Origin: HXMU1428-3 sp965215715
GTDB taxonomy: Bacteria; Pseudomonadota; Alphaproteobacteria; Rhizobiales; HXMU1428-3
Direction: 5' to 3'
Length of the DNA stretch: 64,000 nucleotides
Assembly: GCA_965215715.1 (NCBI GenBank)
Contig: OZ244129.1
Coordinates: forward strand, 2,232,001 to 2,296,000
Shown: positions 53,769 to 63,936 of the stretch, piece by piece
Numbering within the stretch: the stretch's first letter is position 1
Layout of the letters: every line of letters starts with the position of its first letter
Notes under the pieces: model-generated
Database searches by the model: none
Seen by the model: the letters and a program-made list of their open reading frames with translations, nothing else
What the model was told of the DNA's origin: nothing
Translations under genes and position numbers: made by a program

Positions 53769-55079
53769 TTAACCTGAACTTGGTTGCCCGACAATCATAA
53801 ATCGCAACTTATCACCATTAAGTACACGTTTTGCAACCTTTTTAATTTGATCCAGTGTCACGCTCTTGATCATCTCATTGCGTTTGTCAACATACTCAAG
53901 CCCCAGCCCTTCAACCTGGATCCATAATAATTGACTGGCAATTTTAGATGAGGTGTCAAATCGCAGTGCATAAGAGCCTGTTAAATAATCTTTTGCTTTT
54001 TGAAATTCTTCCTCGCTCGGCCCTTCATTGGCCAAACGGTTAAACTCTTTTTTGATCAGATCAATTGCTTCATGTACTGAAGAGTTTTTGGTTGCAACGC
54101 CGCCCAAAATAACCGCGCCATCTTCAAGTGGATATAGATAACTATAAACAGAATAAGCAAGCCCGCGCTTTCCGCGCACCTCTTCCATCAACCGAGAAGA
54201 AAAGCCCCCGCCGCCTAAAATGTAATTCAAAATATAAGCAGGGATAAAATCATCATCAGAGCGCTTGAGCCCTTGGTGACCAAACTGCACAACTGATTGG
54301 GGCACACCCATTTCAATCGTTTCAACCAACGGGCCTTCAACTGAACTGGCTTCTTTAATATCCGCAATTCCTGATTTTTCTGGCAACTGGCCAAACACTT
54401 CATCTAATAACGGGCCCAATTCTTGGGCTGAAATATCACCTACAACGGCTACCTTTAAATGCTCGCGGGCAAAGATCTTCCCATGAGCTTTAACCAAGGC
54501 ATCTTGGTCAATCGCTGCCAAGCTGTCTTCACTACCCTTTTTAGGGCGGGCATAGGGGTGTTCTTTATATGCTGATTTAAACCAAGCTTTGGTGGCTACA
54601 TTTTGTGGGTTATTCGCTTCAAATTTGAGAGAAGAAACAATTTGTCCTCGCACCCTGTCAATCGCATCTTTGTCAAAGCGCGGGTTGGATAGCGCCAGCT
54701 TTAAGAGCGCAAAGCCTTCTTTTTTGCGCTCGGTTAGGGTTTGAAAATTGCCCGAGAAATGATCGCGCGAGGCATCAAAAGAAAGCCGCACCGTTAACTC
54801 TTCAATCTTTTCTTGAAACGCATTGGACTTTAAATCACCAGCGCCTTCATCAAGCATGCCTGATAAAAGATAAGCGGTTCCCTCTTTTCCTGGCTCATCT
54901 TGAGCTGACCCGCCTTTAAAGGCAAAACGCATGGCTATCAAAGGTACATTGCTCTCGCGCACCAACCAAGCCTCAATCCCTAAGGGGCTAACCACCCGTT
55001 CAATTTTCATCGCATAAACCGCCTTTGAGCTGAGCAGCACGCTGCTAAGGAAAAGAACAAGAAAAGATAAAAATCGCAT
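53769..55079 (-). CDS. Secreted M16-family protein lacking the zinc motif
   Basis: About 436 residues with a signal peptide (MRFLSFLVLFLSSVLLSSKAVYA) and M16 fold, including YILNYILGGGGFSSRLMEEVRGKRGLAYSVYSY. Where HxxEH should be it has AYLLSGMLDEG, so it is probably not catalytic. It sits directly downstream of an M16 gene with an intact site; such pairs form active heterodimers in other bacteria. ATG at 55079 starts a clean signal peptide; the ATG at 55091 lies too close to AAAGG. Confidence 0.9.
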   Translation of the reverse strand: MRFLSFLVLFLSSVLLSSKAVYAMKIERVVSPLGIEAWLVRESNVPLIAMRFAFKGGSAQDEPGKEGTAYLLSGMLDEGAGDLKSNAFQEKIEELTVRLSFDASRDHFSGNFQTLTERKKEGFALLKLALSNPRFDKDAIDRVRGQIVSSLKFEANNPQNVATKAWFKSAYKEHPYARPKKGSEDSLAAIDQDALVKAHGKIFAREHLKVAVVGDISAQELGPLLDEVFGQLPEKSGIADIKEASSVEGPLVETIEMGVPQSVVQFGHQGLKRSDDDFIPAYILNYILGGGGFSSRLMEEVRGKRGLAYSVYSYLYPLEDGAVILGGVATKNSSVHEAIDLIKKEFNRLANEGPSEEEFQKAKDYLTGSYALRFDTSSKIASQLLWIQVEGLGLEYVDKRNEMIKSVTLDQIKKVAKRVLNGDKLRFMIVGQPSSG

Positions 55080-55177
55080 AAGATGGCACATCCTTTAAAA
55101 TGAGTTTTTAAGGAAATTTTCATAAGGGCAATATAAGTTCCCAAAGTTTTAAATCTTAAAAATTTTAAGATTTATTA

Positions 55178-56590
55178 TTATTGATTTGAGGCTTCTGCCT
55201 GTTGTTGAGGCGCAGGCTTTAATATACCAGTGACAGAGGCTTTGACATCAAGATACTTATTGGCCACGCGTTTTAAATCTTCAGGTTTCACTGCTTTTAA
55301 CCGCTCTGGATATGATTCCACATCTTTTATCGTCCATCCGGTTGCCAGTGCAAAACCATAACGGCGCGCCAATCCAGATTGGCTGTCATTGCCATAAATA
55401 TAATCTGCAACATAACTGTTTTTAGCCCGGGTCAGCTCTTGCTCAGTCACACCATTTTCAGCCATATCGTTAAAAACCTCTTGGACAGCTGTCTCTATCT
55501 GCTCAATGCTGACCCCTTTATTGGGCACGGCATAAACATAAAGGCTGCCATATTCCATGCCTGAGGGCGAATACCCACCGCCGGCACTGGAAGCTAGCTT
55601 GTCTTCAAGCACTAATTTTTTATAAAGTCGGCTGGTGGTGCCTTCAATGGCGACCTTCATTAGCAATTCAAGGGCTTCAGAATCTCCCTTGGGTGCTGTT
55701 TTATAACTGGGTACCAAATATGAACGCTGCCAGGTTAATTTACCAGCTCGTTTGTCTTCATATGTTACCCGGCGCGGGGCAACTGGCTTTGGCTCTAACG
55801 GGCGCTGTCTTGCCTTTAGATCTGGACCTCTTTTAACCGGCCCATAATATTTTTCCGCCAAAGTGCGCACTTCATCGGGGTTCACATCGCCTGCAACAAT
55901 GAGAATTGCATTGTTGGGCGCATAATATTTCTCATAAAATCTAAGCGCATCTTGTCGGCTTAATGTTTCCATCTCATGCATCCAACCGATCACAGGAATG
56001 CCGTAAGGGTGAGATTGATAAAGAGCTGCCCCCAATTGCTCAGACAAAATAGCAGATGGGCTGTTATCAATACGAGAGCGTCGCTCTTCTAAAATAACGT
56101 CACGCTCTGTTACCACATCTTTTTCCAACAACTTCAAATTGGCCATGCGATCGGCTTCCATTTCCATGACCAATGGCAATTTGTCTTTTGCCACGCGCTG
56201 GAAATAGGCAGTTACATCCTGGCTGGTAAAGGCATTATCTTCACCGCCTTGAGCGGCAATGATTTTGGAAAACTCTCCTGGGGCGTATTTTTCTGTTCCT
56301 TTAAACATCAAATGTTCAAGAAAATGAGCAATCCCTGAAACACCGGGCGGTTCATCAGCAGCGCCAACCCTGTACCAGACCATATGGGTGACCACAGGGG
56401 CGCGCCGGTCAGGTATAACGATCACATCGAGGCCGTTTTCGAGTTTAAAGTAAGATACATCAGGGCCTTGTTTGGCCTGCACATTTTCAGTTTTTAAAAC
56501 TGCATCCATCATTATGATTGCCAAGCAAAAAAAGAAACCTTGGCATAATCCTTTCCAGCTTGATTTCATAAGTTTCATATTCCACTGCAT
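55178..56590 (-). CDS. Secreted M16-family zinc peptidase
   Basis: 470 residues with an N-terminal signal-like segment (GLCQGFFFCLAIIMMDAVL) and an intact HFLEH zinc motif (GIAHFLEHLMFKGT), plus the second-half arch region. It is probably a periplasmic zinc peptidase acting on short or partly unfolded substrates. The downstream gene encodes a non-catalytic M16 partner, suggesting a heterodimer. The substrate is unknown. Confidence 0.93.
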   Translation of the reverse strand: MQWNMKLMKSSWKGLCQGFFFCLAIIMMDAVLKTENVQAKQGPDVSYFKLENGLDVIVIPDRRAPVVTHMVWYRVGAADEPPGVSGIAHFLEHLMFKGTEKYAPGEFSKIIAAQGGEDNAFTSQDVTAYFQRVAKDKLPLVMEMEADRMANLKLLEKDVVTERDVILEERRSRIDNSPSAILSEQLGAALYQSHPYGIPVIGWMHEMETLSRQDALRFYEKYYAPNNAILIVAGDVNPDEVRTLAEKYYGPVKRGPDLKARQRPLEPKPVAPRRVTYEDKRAGKLTWQRSYLVPSYKTAPKGDSEALELLMKVAIEGTTSRLYKKLVLEDKLASSAGGGYSPSGMEYGSLYVYAVPNKGVSIEQIETAVQEVFNDMAENGVTEQELTRAKNSYVADYIYGNDSQSGLARRYGFALATGWTIKDVESYPERLKAVKPEDLKRVANKYLDVKASVTGILKPAPQQQAEASNQ

Positions 56591-56683
56591 TATTTAAAGA
56601 TGACTATAGATGTTTAATTTGAAAAAAACAGCTCAGAATTGATCATTTACCGATAAGAAATCTTTAAAATCAAAAGACCTTTA

Positions 56684-57112
56684 TTACGGCTGTATATTTT
56701 CTTCTTTACGGCCCAAACTGTTGTTCAGTATTTTTGAGAGAAGCCCACAATTGGCAGCCTTCTGCGCATCATATTTAGGATCTGATTTATTAAGCCCAGG
56801 CCCTTGGCAATATTTTTTCTGCGCAAGCTCCGCATCAGCCACATTCCTGCGCGCCCGTTCATCTGGGTCATCTGGCCATTGAGTATCTTGATGTTTGGCA
56901 ACAGCCCTTTTTCCTGGCTCTGGTAATTGGGCATCTGGGGGCATAACAATGGGTGCGCGTGCTTTTACCTTTGGAGGAGGTCGCTTACTCAGCATGTCAT
57001 TGACACCAATGGCTTCAAAAACCTTGCCTTCAAATTGGACATCACCGGCGGCACACCCTCCGAGCAAAAAAGACAATAGAGCAACAAAAATAATTTTGTG
57101 CAAATTCAGCAT
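56684..57112 (-). CDS. Predicted lipoprotein of unknown function
   Basis: About 142 residues: a signal with lipobox LLGGC (the lipidated Cys near residue 20), then a Pro/Lys-rich low-complexity region and a C-terminal part with two Cys (YCQGPGLN, ANCGLL). AGGG precedes the ATG at 57112. It lies just downstream of lspA, the peptidase that would mature it. A homologue is often found at this place in Hyphomicrobiales; no function is known. Confidence 0.82.
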   Translation of the reverse strand: MLNLHKIIFVALLSFLLGGCAAGDVQFEGKVFEAIGVNDMLSKRPPPKVKARAPIVMPPDAQLPEPGKRAVAKHQDTQWPDDPDERARRNVADAELAQKKYCQGPGLNKSDPKYDAQKAANCGLLSKILNNSLGRKEENIQP

Positions 57113-57170
57113 GGTCAAGCCCTATAATTAAATACCCAAAACACCCAAAAAAATCATATTTAGCCAGCAT

Positions 57171-57689
57171 TTAAGGCGATTTTGTGGGTTTGATTACCAT
57201 TTCATACAAGAGTCCGGCCGCGCCTGCAACTATTGCCACATCAGCAACGTTAAAAATATACCAATAATAGCCAAATCCGTGCAGAGACACAAAGTCAGCA
57301 ACGGCCCCATAAACGGCTCTGTCAACGGCATTTCCCAGCGCGCCGCCTATAATTAAGCCGATGGAAAGGGCCAAAAAGCGTTGTTCAACCCGCCAAGCCC
57401 ACACAAAAAAGCCAATTGCAGCAACTATGGAAAACAAAGTTAACAGCCAACGGCCCAAATCGCTGTCTTGAGCCAATAACCCATAAGAAATGCCGGTATT
57501 CCACGCCATGGTAAAATCCATGAATGGCAAAATTTCTGCTCGGCATTGGTACAGATGGGCTTTGTTAAACGGGTCGCACCCTCTGGCGGGCCAAAACAGC
57601 TGCACAACCCAATATTTTGACAGTTGGTCAGCAATAAAAATGACACCTGCGACCAGGCTGGCAAAGCTTACATAAGGTCCTGCACTCAT
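57171..57689 (-). CDS. lspA: Lipoprotein signal peptidase (signal peptidase II)
   Basis: Cleaves the signal peptide of prolipoproteins at the lipid-modified Cys. 172 residues, four transmembrane helices. The two catalytic Asp motifs are GGALGNAVDRAVYGAVADF and FNVADVAIVAG. ATG at 57689 has GAGGGA upstream and is preferred to the GTG at 57704. It follows ileS closely, the usual bacterial order. Confidence 0.95.
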   Translation of the reverse strand: MSAGPYVSFASLVAGVIFIADQLSKYWVVQLFWPARGCDPFNKAHLYQCRAEILPFMDFTMAWNTGISYGLLAQDSDLGRWLLTLFSIVAAIGFFVWAWRVEQRFLALSIGLIIGGALGNAVDRAVYGAVADFVSLHGFGYYWYIFNVADVAIVAGAAGLLYEMVIKPTKSP

Positions 57690-57731
57690 CGGTTTTTCCC
57701 TCACTTTGCCAAAATGGCTATGCTTAGCTCT

Positions 57732-60710
57732 TTAGCCTGCCAACTCATCAAATTCACGTACGGCTTTGGCATCGCGTGCGCTTAGGGTTGGATAATCCGG
57801 GTCAGCACCAATATCATCAGTGATCCGCCAAGACCGGGCACATTTTTGCCCTGCAGCCAATATAGGCACAACGCCAACTGTTGAGACATCATCTAATAAA
57901 AACGCGTCTTTGGGCGGTGCCCCTTTTACAAGCTTGGCGCCACTGGTGATGGCAATCTCGGCCCAGTCCTGTTGTTCCGCCACTTCATATAAAGCCTCGT
58001 CAGCAATATAAATTTCTGGTGCGGCATCCAAGCTCGAACCAATGCGTTTTTCGCGACGCTCAATCTCCAGCGCTCCGGTGACCACCCGGCGCACCAGCTT
58101 GATCTGCTCCCACTTGGCAGCCAAGGCCTCATCCTTCCAAGCATCGGGCACATCTGGGAAGTCACGCAAATGCACTGACTTGTTTTCATCCTCAATTCGC
58201 GCTTGCCAGACCTCTTCCATGGTGAACACCAACATGGGTGCCAACCAGGCAGTGAGACAATGGAACAGCTCATTTAAAACCGTCAACGAAGCACGCCGTG
58301 CGCTCGATGAATGGGGTTCGCAATAAAGCGTGTCTTTGCGGATATCAAAATAAAACGCTGACAGGTCAACTGTGCAAAATTGGAAGATGGCGTGGAATGC
58401 CTTTTTAAAATCATAAGATTGATAGGCGGTGCGCACCAACTCATCCATCTCATAAAGGCGATGTAACATCACCCGCTCAAGTTCGGGCATATCGCCGCGC
58501 TCAACACGCAAGTCTTCATTATAATGATGCAAGTTACCCAGTAAAAACCGCAACGTGTTGCGCAATTTGCGATATCCATCAACACTGGTTTTGATCATCT
58601 CTGGCCCAATGCGCTGGTCTTCTTGGTAATCGGTTGACATCACCCAGAGCCGCAAAATATCAGCCCCATATTGTTTGATCACATCTTGGGGGGCCACTGA
58701 ATTGCCTTTGGACTTGGACATTTTCTTGCCCTTATCATCCAGTGTAAAGCCATGGGTGAGCACGGCTTTGTAAGGGGCGCGCCCGCGTGTGCCACAGCTT
58801 TCCAGCAATGATGATTGGAACCACCCGCGATGCTGGTCGGAGCCTTCTAAATAAAGATCTGCTGGTGAGCGCAAACCTTCGCGCCCTTCCAGCACAAAGG
58901 CATGGGTGGAGCCGCTGTCAAACCACACATCGAGAATGTCACTGACCTGCTCCCACTCATCAATGTTATCGACCAGCCCTTCCAGATACATTTCTTTGGC
59001 CCCATCAGCGAACCAAGCATCAGCGCCTTTGCTTTCAAACGAGGTCACGATCCGCTCTATTAAGGCTTGTGAATTGGCAAAGTCTGTCCCTGGGATGATC
59101 TGGCCGCTTTCTTTATGGGTGAAAATGGCAATCGGCACGCCCCAGGCGCGTTGGCGCGAAATCACCCAGTCGGGGCGGTTCTCTACCATTGGCCGCAGGC
59201 GGTTATAGCCCGCTTCGGGCACGAATTGCGTTTCATCAATGGCCGATAAAGCCAGTTCACGAATGGACTGGTTGCCGCCAGAGCCTTCGATTTCAACCGG
59301 CTTGTCCATAGAGATGAACCATTGTGGGGTCGCCCGGAAAATCACCGGCGCTTTGGAGCGCCACGAATGAGGGTATTGATGGCGCAACTTGCCGCGCGCA
59401 ATTAAGCCTTTAGCTTTCACAAGCTCTTCAATCACCTTGTTGTTGGCGTTGCCAAACTTGCCCTTCTGGTTGATGACCAGAGCTGGCTCATCGCCGCCAA
59501 ACAGGGGGACGTCCTTATAGTAATAGCCATCTGGTTGTACAGTTTGGGGCACACCTTCTATGCCCGCATCATGAAACGCGCGTTGGTTGGACAAATAAAG
59601 CCCATAGTCATCGGCGCCATGGCCTGGTGCTATGTGCACAAAACCGGTGCCGGCTTCATCAGTGACAAAGTCGCCAGCATAAAGCTTAATGGGAAACTCA
59701 TAGCCTTGCCCTCTAAACGGGTGGGCGCATTCCTCAATCTGTTCCGGGTTGACATCTTGCACACGCTCAAAGCTGTCCACACGGGCAGCTCCCATCACCT
59801 TTTCGGCCAAAGCATCGCAAAGCAAAAACTTATCACCCTTAACCGCCCAATTGTCATCGGCCGCCTCGGTCACTTCATAAAGCCCGTAAGAAAGATGCTT
59901 GCCAAACGCCACAGCCCTGTTGCCCGGAATGGTCCAAGGTGTTGTCGTCCAGATAACAACAAATGCTCCTTTTAGAGCCTCATCGCCTTCAATCACCGGG
60001 AACTTGACAAAAATTGTCGGGCTTTCATGCTCTTCATAATCAACTTCAGCATCGGCCAGGGCTGTCTTTTCAACCACAGACCACATCACAGGTTTAAAGC
60101 CCTGATAGAGAGAGCCGTTCATAGCAAATTTTAAAATCTCTTGGGCAATGGTGGCCTCGGCATCATAGGTCATGGTCAGATAGCTATGGTCCCAATCTCC
60201 ATGTACGCCAAGCCGCTGCATTTCAGAGCGCTGTGTGCCGACCCATTCATCGGCAAAGTTTCGGCATTCAGCGCGAAACTCATTGACCGGCACATCATCT
60301 TTGTTTTTGCCCTTTTTGCGGTAGGTTTCTTCTACCTTCCATTCAATCGGCAAACCATGGCAATCCCAGCCATGCACAAACGGGCTGTCAAAGCCCAACA
60401 TTGATCGTGAGCGCACCACCACATCTTTTAAGGTTTTATTCAGCGCATGACCAATGTGAATGTTGCCATTGGCATAAGGGGGCCCATCGTGCAAAATGAA
60501 CATCTCACGCCCTTTGCCCTTCTCGCGCAGCTTTTTATACAGATCAATCCGGTCCCAGCTTTCTAAAAAGGAAGGCTCGCGCTTTGGCAAACCTGCTTTC
60601 ATGGGAAATGACGTTTGCGGCAAAAACAGTGTTTCGCGCCAATCACGCTCTGTTTGATCGCTTTCGGATTGATTGGATTGAGACGTTTCAGCGCCCGGCC
60701 CCTCAGACAT
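57732..60710 (-). CDS. ileS: Isoleucyl-tRNA synthetase
   Basis: Charges tRNA-Ile. About 992 residues with the class I motifs HIGH (residues 85-88) and KMSKS (KKMSKSKGNS), an editing domain between them (VIWTTTPWTIPGNRAVAFG), and an anticodon-binding C-terminus. The ATG at 60710 (MSEGPGAETS) with AAGG upstream is preferred to a start at 60743. First gene of the ileS-lspA-lipoprotein series. Confidence 0.97.
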   Translation of the reverse strand: MSEGPGAETSQSNQSESDQTERDWRETLFLPQTSFPMKAGLPKREPSFLESWDRIDLYKKLREKGKGREMFILHDGPPYANGNIHIGHALNKTLKDVVVRSRSMLGFDSPFVHGWDCHGLPIEWKVEETYRKKGKNKDDVPVNEFRAECRNFADEWVGTQRSEMQRLGVHGDWDHSYLTMTYDAEATIAQEILKFAMNGSLYQGFKPVMWSVVEKTALADAEVDYEEHESPTIFVKFPVIEGDEALKGAFVVIWTTTPWTIPGNRAVAFGKHLSYGLYEVTEAADDNWAVKGDKFLLCDALAEKVMGAARVDSFERVQDVNPEQIEECAHPFRGQGYEFPIKLYAGDFVTDEAGTGFVHIAPGHGADDYGLYLSNQRAFHDAGIEGVPQTVQPDGYYYKDVPLFGGDEPALVINQKGKFGNANNKVIEELVKAKGLIARGKLRHQYPHSWRSKAPVIFRATPQWFISMDKPVEIEGSGGNQSIRELALSAIDETQFVPEAGYNRLRPMVENRPDWVISRQRAWGVPIAIFTHKESGQIIPGTDFANSQALIERIVTSFESKGADAWFADGAKEMYLEGLVDNIDEWEQVSDILDVWFDSGSTHAFVLEGREGLRSPADLYLEGSDQHRGWFQSSLLESCGTRGRAPYKAVLTHGFTLDDKGKKMSKSKGNSVAPQDVIKQYGADILRLWVMSTDYQEDQRIGPEMIKTSVDGYRKLRNTLRFLLGNLHHYNEDLRVERGDMPELERVMLHRLYEMDELVRTAYQSYDFKKAFHAIFQFCTVDLSAFYFDIRKDTLYCEPHSSSARRASLTVLNELFHCLTAWLAPMLVFTMEEVWQARIEDENKSVHLRDFPDVPDAWKDEALAAKWEQIKLVRRVVTGALEIERREKRIGSSLDAAPEIYIADEALYEVAEQQDWAEIAITSGAKLVKGAPPKDAFLLDDVSTVGVVPILAAGQKCARSWRITDDIGADPDYPTLSARDAKAVREFDELAG

Positions 60711-60882
60711 GGATATCAACCTTATTAAAGTGGAAAATTTCAATTCAAGAGATTAAGGTTTTCCCCTCTCATGAAGGTCATGTCAAGAGCTTTAGCTTTT
60801 TAGGCACAATCGGTGTATTGTTCTGTTCAAAAAGCCATTAGCTGCAACTATATAGTATTGAGTATCTGAAAGACTTAAATAA

Positions 60883-61785
60883 ATGCGCAAAACTCTATTC
60901 ATAGCTCTTTGTCTGAGCCTTCTTGGTCTTATAGAGCCTTTGAACGTTTTTCACCCCCTGGTGGCATTTGGCAAAGAAAAAAAAGAAACGGTTATTTGGC
61001 GCATTACTGATTGGCCGCCAGCTTATATCCTTTCTGGTCCCAATAAAGGACAAGGCCTTTATGATGAGCTGATCGCTCTGTTTGAGACATATATGCCTGA
61101 ATATCAGCATAAGAAAATCAAAATGAATACAATTCGCTTTTTGCAACAAATGCGCACGCCTGACAAGCACACCACGATCTGCCATACATCAATGATCGAG
61201 CGAGAAGCCAAAGACATCACCCATCTGTCTATCCCCAATAGCCTTTTGCTGGCCCATAAAGTCATCATCAGAACAGACAAAATAGATGAGCTTAAAAACA
61301 TAACCAATGATCCAACATCAGTGTCATTGGAACAATTAATTCACTATAAAAAATTGCGCGGGGGCATTGCTTCATTTGGGACCCACACATTTTTAAAGCC
61401 TTATGAGCAAAGACGAAACCAATTTCCCAATCTTGTCTATATTCCGGAGGCCTACAAGCCGTTAATGCATATGTTGTTTCAAGGACGTATTGACTACATC
61501 ATTCAATATGCCCCCATCGTCACCTACTTTGAAGAAACACTGCAGCTTAAAGGCACCACAACGGCCATCAATATTACAGAGACGAAAAACACCCCTTATA
61601 TAAAAGTGCACACGGCATGCAGCAAAAATGATTTGGGAGAAAGGGTCATAACAAAAATCAACGCCCTTTTAAAAGATGAGAAACACGCCCCTAAAATAAC
61701 AAATATTCGGCTTCGCTGGTATGAGAAAAATGACCAAACCCAACTGAAACAATATTATAACAATCTACAACAACTTAAGAACTAG
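60883..61785 (+). CDS. TIGR02285-type periplasmic binding-like protein
   Basis: A 300-residue secreted protein with a signal peptide (LFIALCLSLLGLIEPLNVF) and a type II periplasmic-binding fold related to family 3 solute-binding proteins, closest to the TIGR02285 uncharacterised group (WRITDWPPAYILSGPNKGQGLYDELIALFE; RIDYIIQYAPIV). Such proteins often lack a transporter. It converges on the hybrid histidine kinase with a 9-bp gap, so a sensory role for a shared signal is possible but unproven. Confidence 0.82.
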   Translation: MRKTLFIALCLSLLGLIEPLNVFHPLVAFGKEKKETVIWRITDWPPAYILSGPNKGQGLYDELIALFETYMPEYQHKKIKMNTIRFLQQMRTPDKHTTICHTSMIEREAKDITHLSIPNSLLLAHKVIIRTDKIDELKNITNDPTSVSLEQLIHYKKLRGGIASFGTHTFLKPYEQRRNQFPNLVYIPEAYKPLMHMLFQGRIDYIIQYAPIVTYFEETLQLKGTTTAINITETKNTPYIKVHTACSKNDLGERVITKINALLKDEKHAPKITNIRLRWYEKNDQTQLKQYYNNLQQLKN

Positions 61786-61794
61786 GCTCAGCAC

Positions 61795-63936
61795 CTACTC
61801 AATGACCTTTTCAATCATTTGTCGTAATTGCGATAAAGAAAATGGTTTGGATAAAATGCGGGCCTTTTCAATCTCGGCAATTTTGTCTGCAATTTCTAAG
61901 GACACATTTCCGCTCATGAAAATAAAGGGAGGTATACACTTATTCTGTTCAAAATATTCCCATACGCTCAAACCATTGGCGTCACCTAAGAACACATCAC
62001 ACAAAACCATATCATACTCTTCAAGCGCTAAATTAGACTGCGTTAATTGGCTAAGCGAATGCACCACATCTGGCTTGTGTCCCAAATGTTCAACTTGGGC
62101 TAAAATCGTCTGGGCGACTTCTATAACATCTTCTACAATAAGAATGCGCATTTTCCGCTCATCACTTGCCTGTGCTTTATCTTCCAGTTCTGGGGCCTCA
62201 ACAAATATCGGGACTGTATCGTGTTGACAGACACATTGGTCACTTTTACTCGCAGGTAGAAAAACACGTATTGTGGTCCCAACACCAAGTTCAGATTCTA
62301 TATCAACTTTACCACCTGAGCGACTGGCAAAACCAGACACCATAGACAGACCAAGCCCGGTGCCGCTTTGGTCCAACTTTGTTGTAAAAAAAGGCGCTTG
62401 CACCTTATTGAGGATTTTAGGATTAATCCCAACCCCGCTATCCTTGACACAAAAAACTACAAAGGGGCGATCATTAAACTGCTCGTCAAAAACACTCACT
62501 ACAATAGTGCCGCCATCAGGCATCGCATCACGGGCATTGATAATTAAATTTAACAGAGCGGTTTCCAAATGGCTTTGATCCACCTCAACAAAACTTTTGC
62601 TATCATTTTGTACATTGATTGTAAAATTGGGGCCTGTAAACCGTTCAGAGAATTGGCGAATATCTTGCACGACGTGGCTTGGATCAACCTGCTTTTCTGA
62701 ATAGACATGCCGCCGCGCAATATTCAGCAGTTGATCTGTTAATTTCACCCCGTTCAAAGCACTTTTATAAGCACTCTCTAGCTGACTCTTAATCGGCTCA
62801 GAAAGTGTTTTATTTAACAAAACCAATTCAATATTGTTTGAAACAATGGACAATAAATTATTAAAGTCATGGGCAATGCCAGACGACAAGGTGCCGATGG
62901 CTTGCATTTTTTGACCTGCAACAGCCTCTTCTAATAACTGCAATTTTTCAGTTATATCGCGAATAACAAATACATAACCAATTCGCTTCAACTGCACGAC
63001 GACGACTTCAAAGTTTCTCTCGTCTTTCCCCTTATAACTTTGGGCTGCTCCATATTGTTCATGATCAACAGTGAGGCCTGGCAACAATTCGAAAATATTT
63101 TGAGGCGTTCCCTCCTTACCCACCACATCACATGTGTGAGTAAATAATTTTTTTAAAGCGGTATTAGAACGAATGATTTGAAAATCATGGTCTGTGACGG
63201 CAATTGCATCGACAATACCTTGAAACGCAGCATTGCGAATTTCATACTCGGTGCGAAACTCTCGGGCGCGATCTTTTAGCTCTTGCAGCAATAAGTCCAA
63301 TTCATCTTTTTGGCTCGAGTTCGGCCGTTCAAATTTATAATGTTCAATCGGCGTTGAAAGACCTAAGGCTTTCGTCAAACTAACAATTGGTTGTATGACC
63401 AAACGGCGATTAACCTTTAAAAGCCCATAAGCAATAATCAAAATTCCAAATAGATGCGGTAAAAACGAAAATAATATCGACAAGAGTTCATCAGGCACAA
63501 ACCCCTTTGGCACAAAACAAACTTCAAGACGACCAGAGCCAAGCCTTTGGCCTGCAATTGTTTGCTCACTAAAATCGCGCTCAATGAGTTTGCTACAGGT
63601 GTAGGGAAAAGGCGCTTTGTTTTTTGCCTCGTCTTGAGACTTTGCAAGATCCAAAAAGTCAGAGTGAATGGCGGCATAAACCACCTCGGGGCGCAACACC
63701 AATGAAGACAATAAGGTATTTAACGCCAAATCATTATTTTGCCAAAGGTTCTGAATGATCGTCGGCTCAAGGGCACGAAGCAAGCTTTCCAATTCTTCTT
63801 CTTGCGCTTTGTCACGAGCGGAAAAATTAATGAAAAGCTGAAAGATAAAGGAAAAAAGAGTGACAACCAGAACAAGCCATAAACTATAAATGAAAATTCT
63901 TTTTCCAAGAATGCCTTCTGTAAGCCGACGAACCAT
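61795..63936 (-). CDS. Hybrid sensor histidine kinase with C-terminal receiver domain
   Basis: About 713 residues. Order: a transmembrane helix near the start, a ~120-residue periplasmic sensor, a second helix, a HAMP/PAS region (about 190-330), HisKA with the phospho-His in IAHDFNNLLSIVSNNIEL, an HATPase domain (NLIINARDAMPDGG, GTGLGLSMVSGFASRSGG), then a receiver domain with the acceptor Asp in VLCDVFLG and the Lys in LSKPFS. No DNA-binding output is fused, so a separate response regulator or phosphotransferase is needed; none is in the window. The ATG at 63936 is preferred over an upstream TTG. Confidence 0.92.
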   Translation of the reverse strand: MVRRLTEGILGKRIFIYSLWLVLVVTLFSFIFQLFINFSARDKAQEEELESLLRALEPTIIQNLWQNNDLALNTLLSSLVLRPEVVYAAIHSDFLDLAKSQDEAKNKAPFPYTCSKLIERDFSEQTIAGQRLGSGRLEVCFVPKGFVPDELLSILFSFLPHLFGILIIAYGLLKVNRRLVIQPIVSLTKALGLSTPIEHYKFERPNSSQKDELDLLLQELKDRAREFRTEYEIRNAAFQGIVDAIAVTDHDFQIIRSNTALKKLFTHTCDVVGKEGTPQNIFELLPGLTVDHEQYGAAQSYKGKDERNFEVVVVQLKRIGYVFVIRDITEKLQLLEEAVAGQKMQAIGTLSSGIAHDFNNLLSIVSNNIELVLLNKTLSEPIKSQLESAYKSALNGVKLTDQLLNIARRHVYSEKQVDPSHVVQDIRQFSERFTGPNFTINVQNDSKSFVEVDQSHLETALLNLIINARDAMPDGGTIVVSVFDEQFNDRPFVVFCVKDSGVGINPKILNKVQAPFFTTKLDQSGTGLGLSMVSGFASRSGGKVDIESELGVGTTIRVFLPASKSDQCVCQHDTVPIFVEAPELEDKAQASDERKMRILIVEDVIEVAQTILAQVEHLGHKPDVVHSLSQLTQSNLALEEYDMVLCDVFLGDANGLSVWEYFEQNKCIPPFIFMSGNVSLEIADKIAEIEKARILSKPFSLSQLRQMIEKVIE

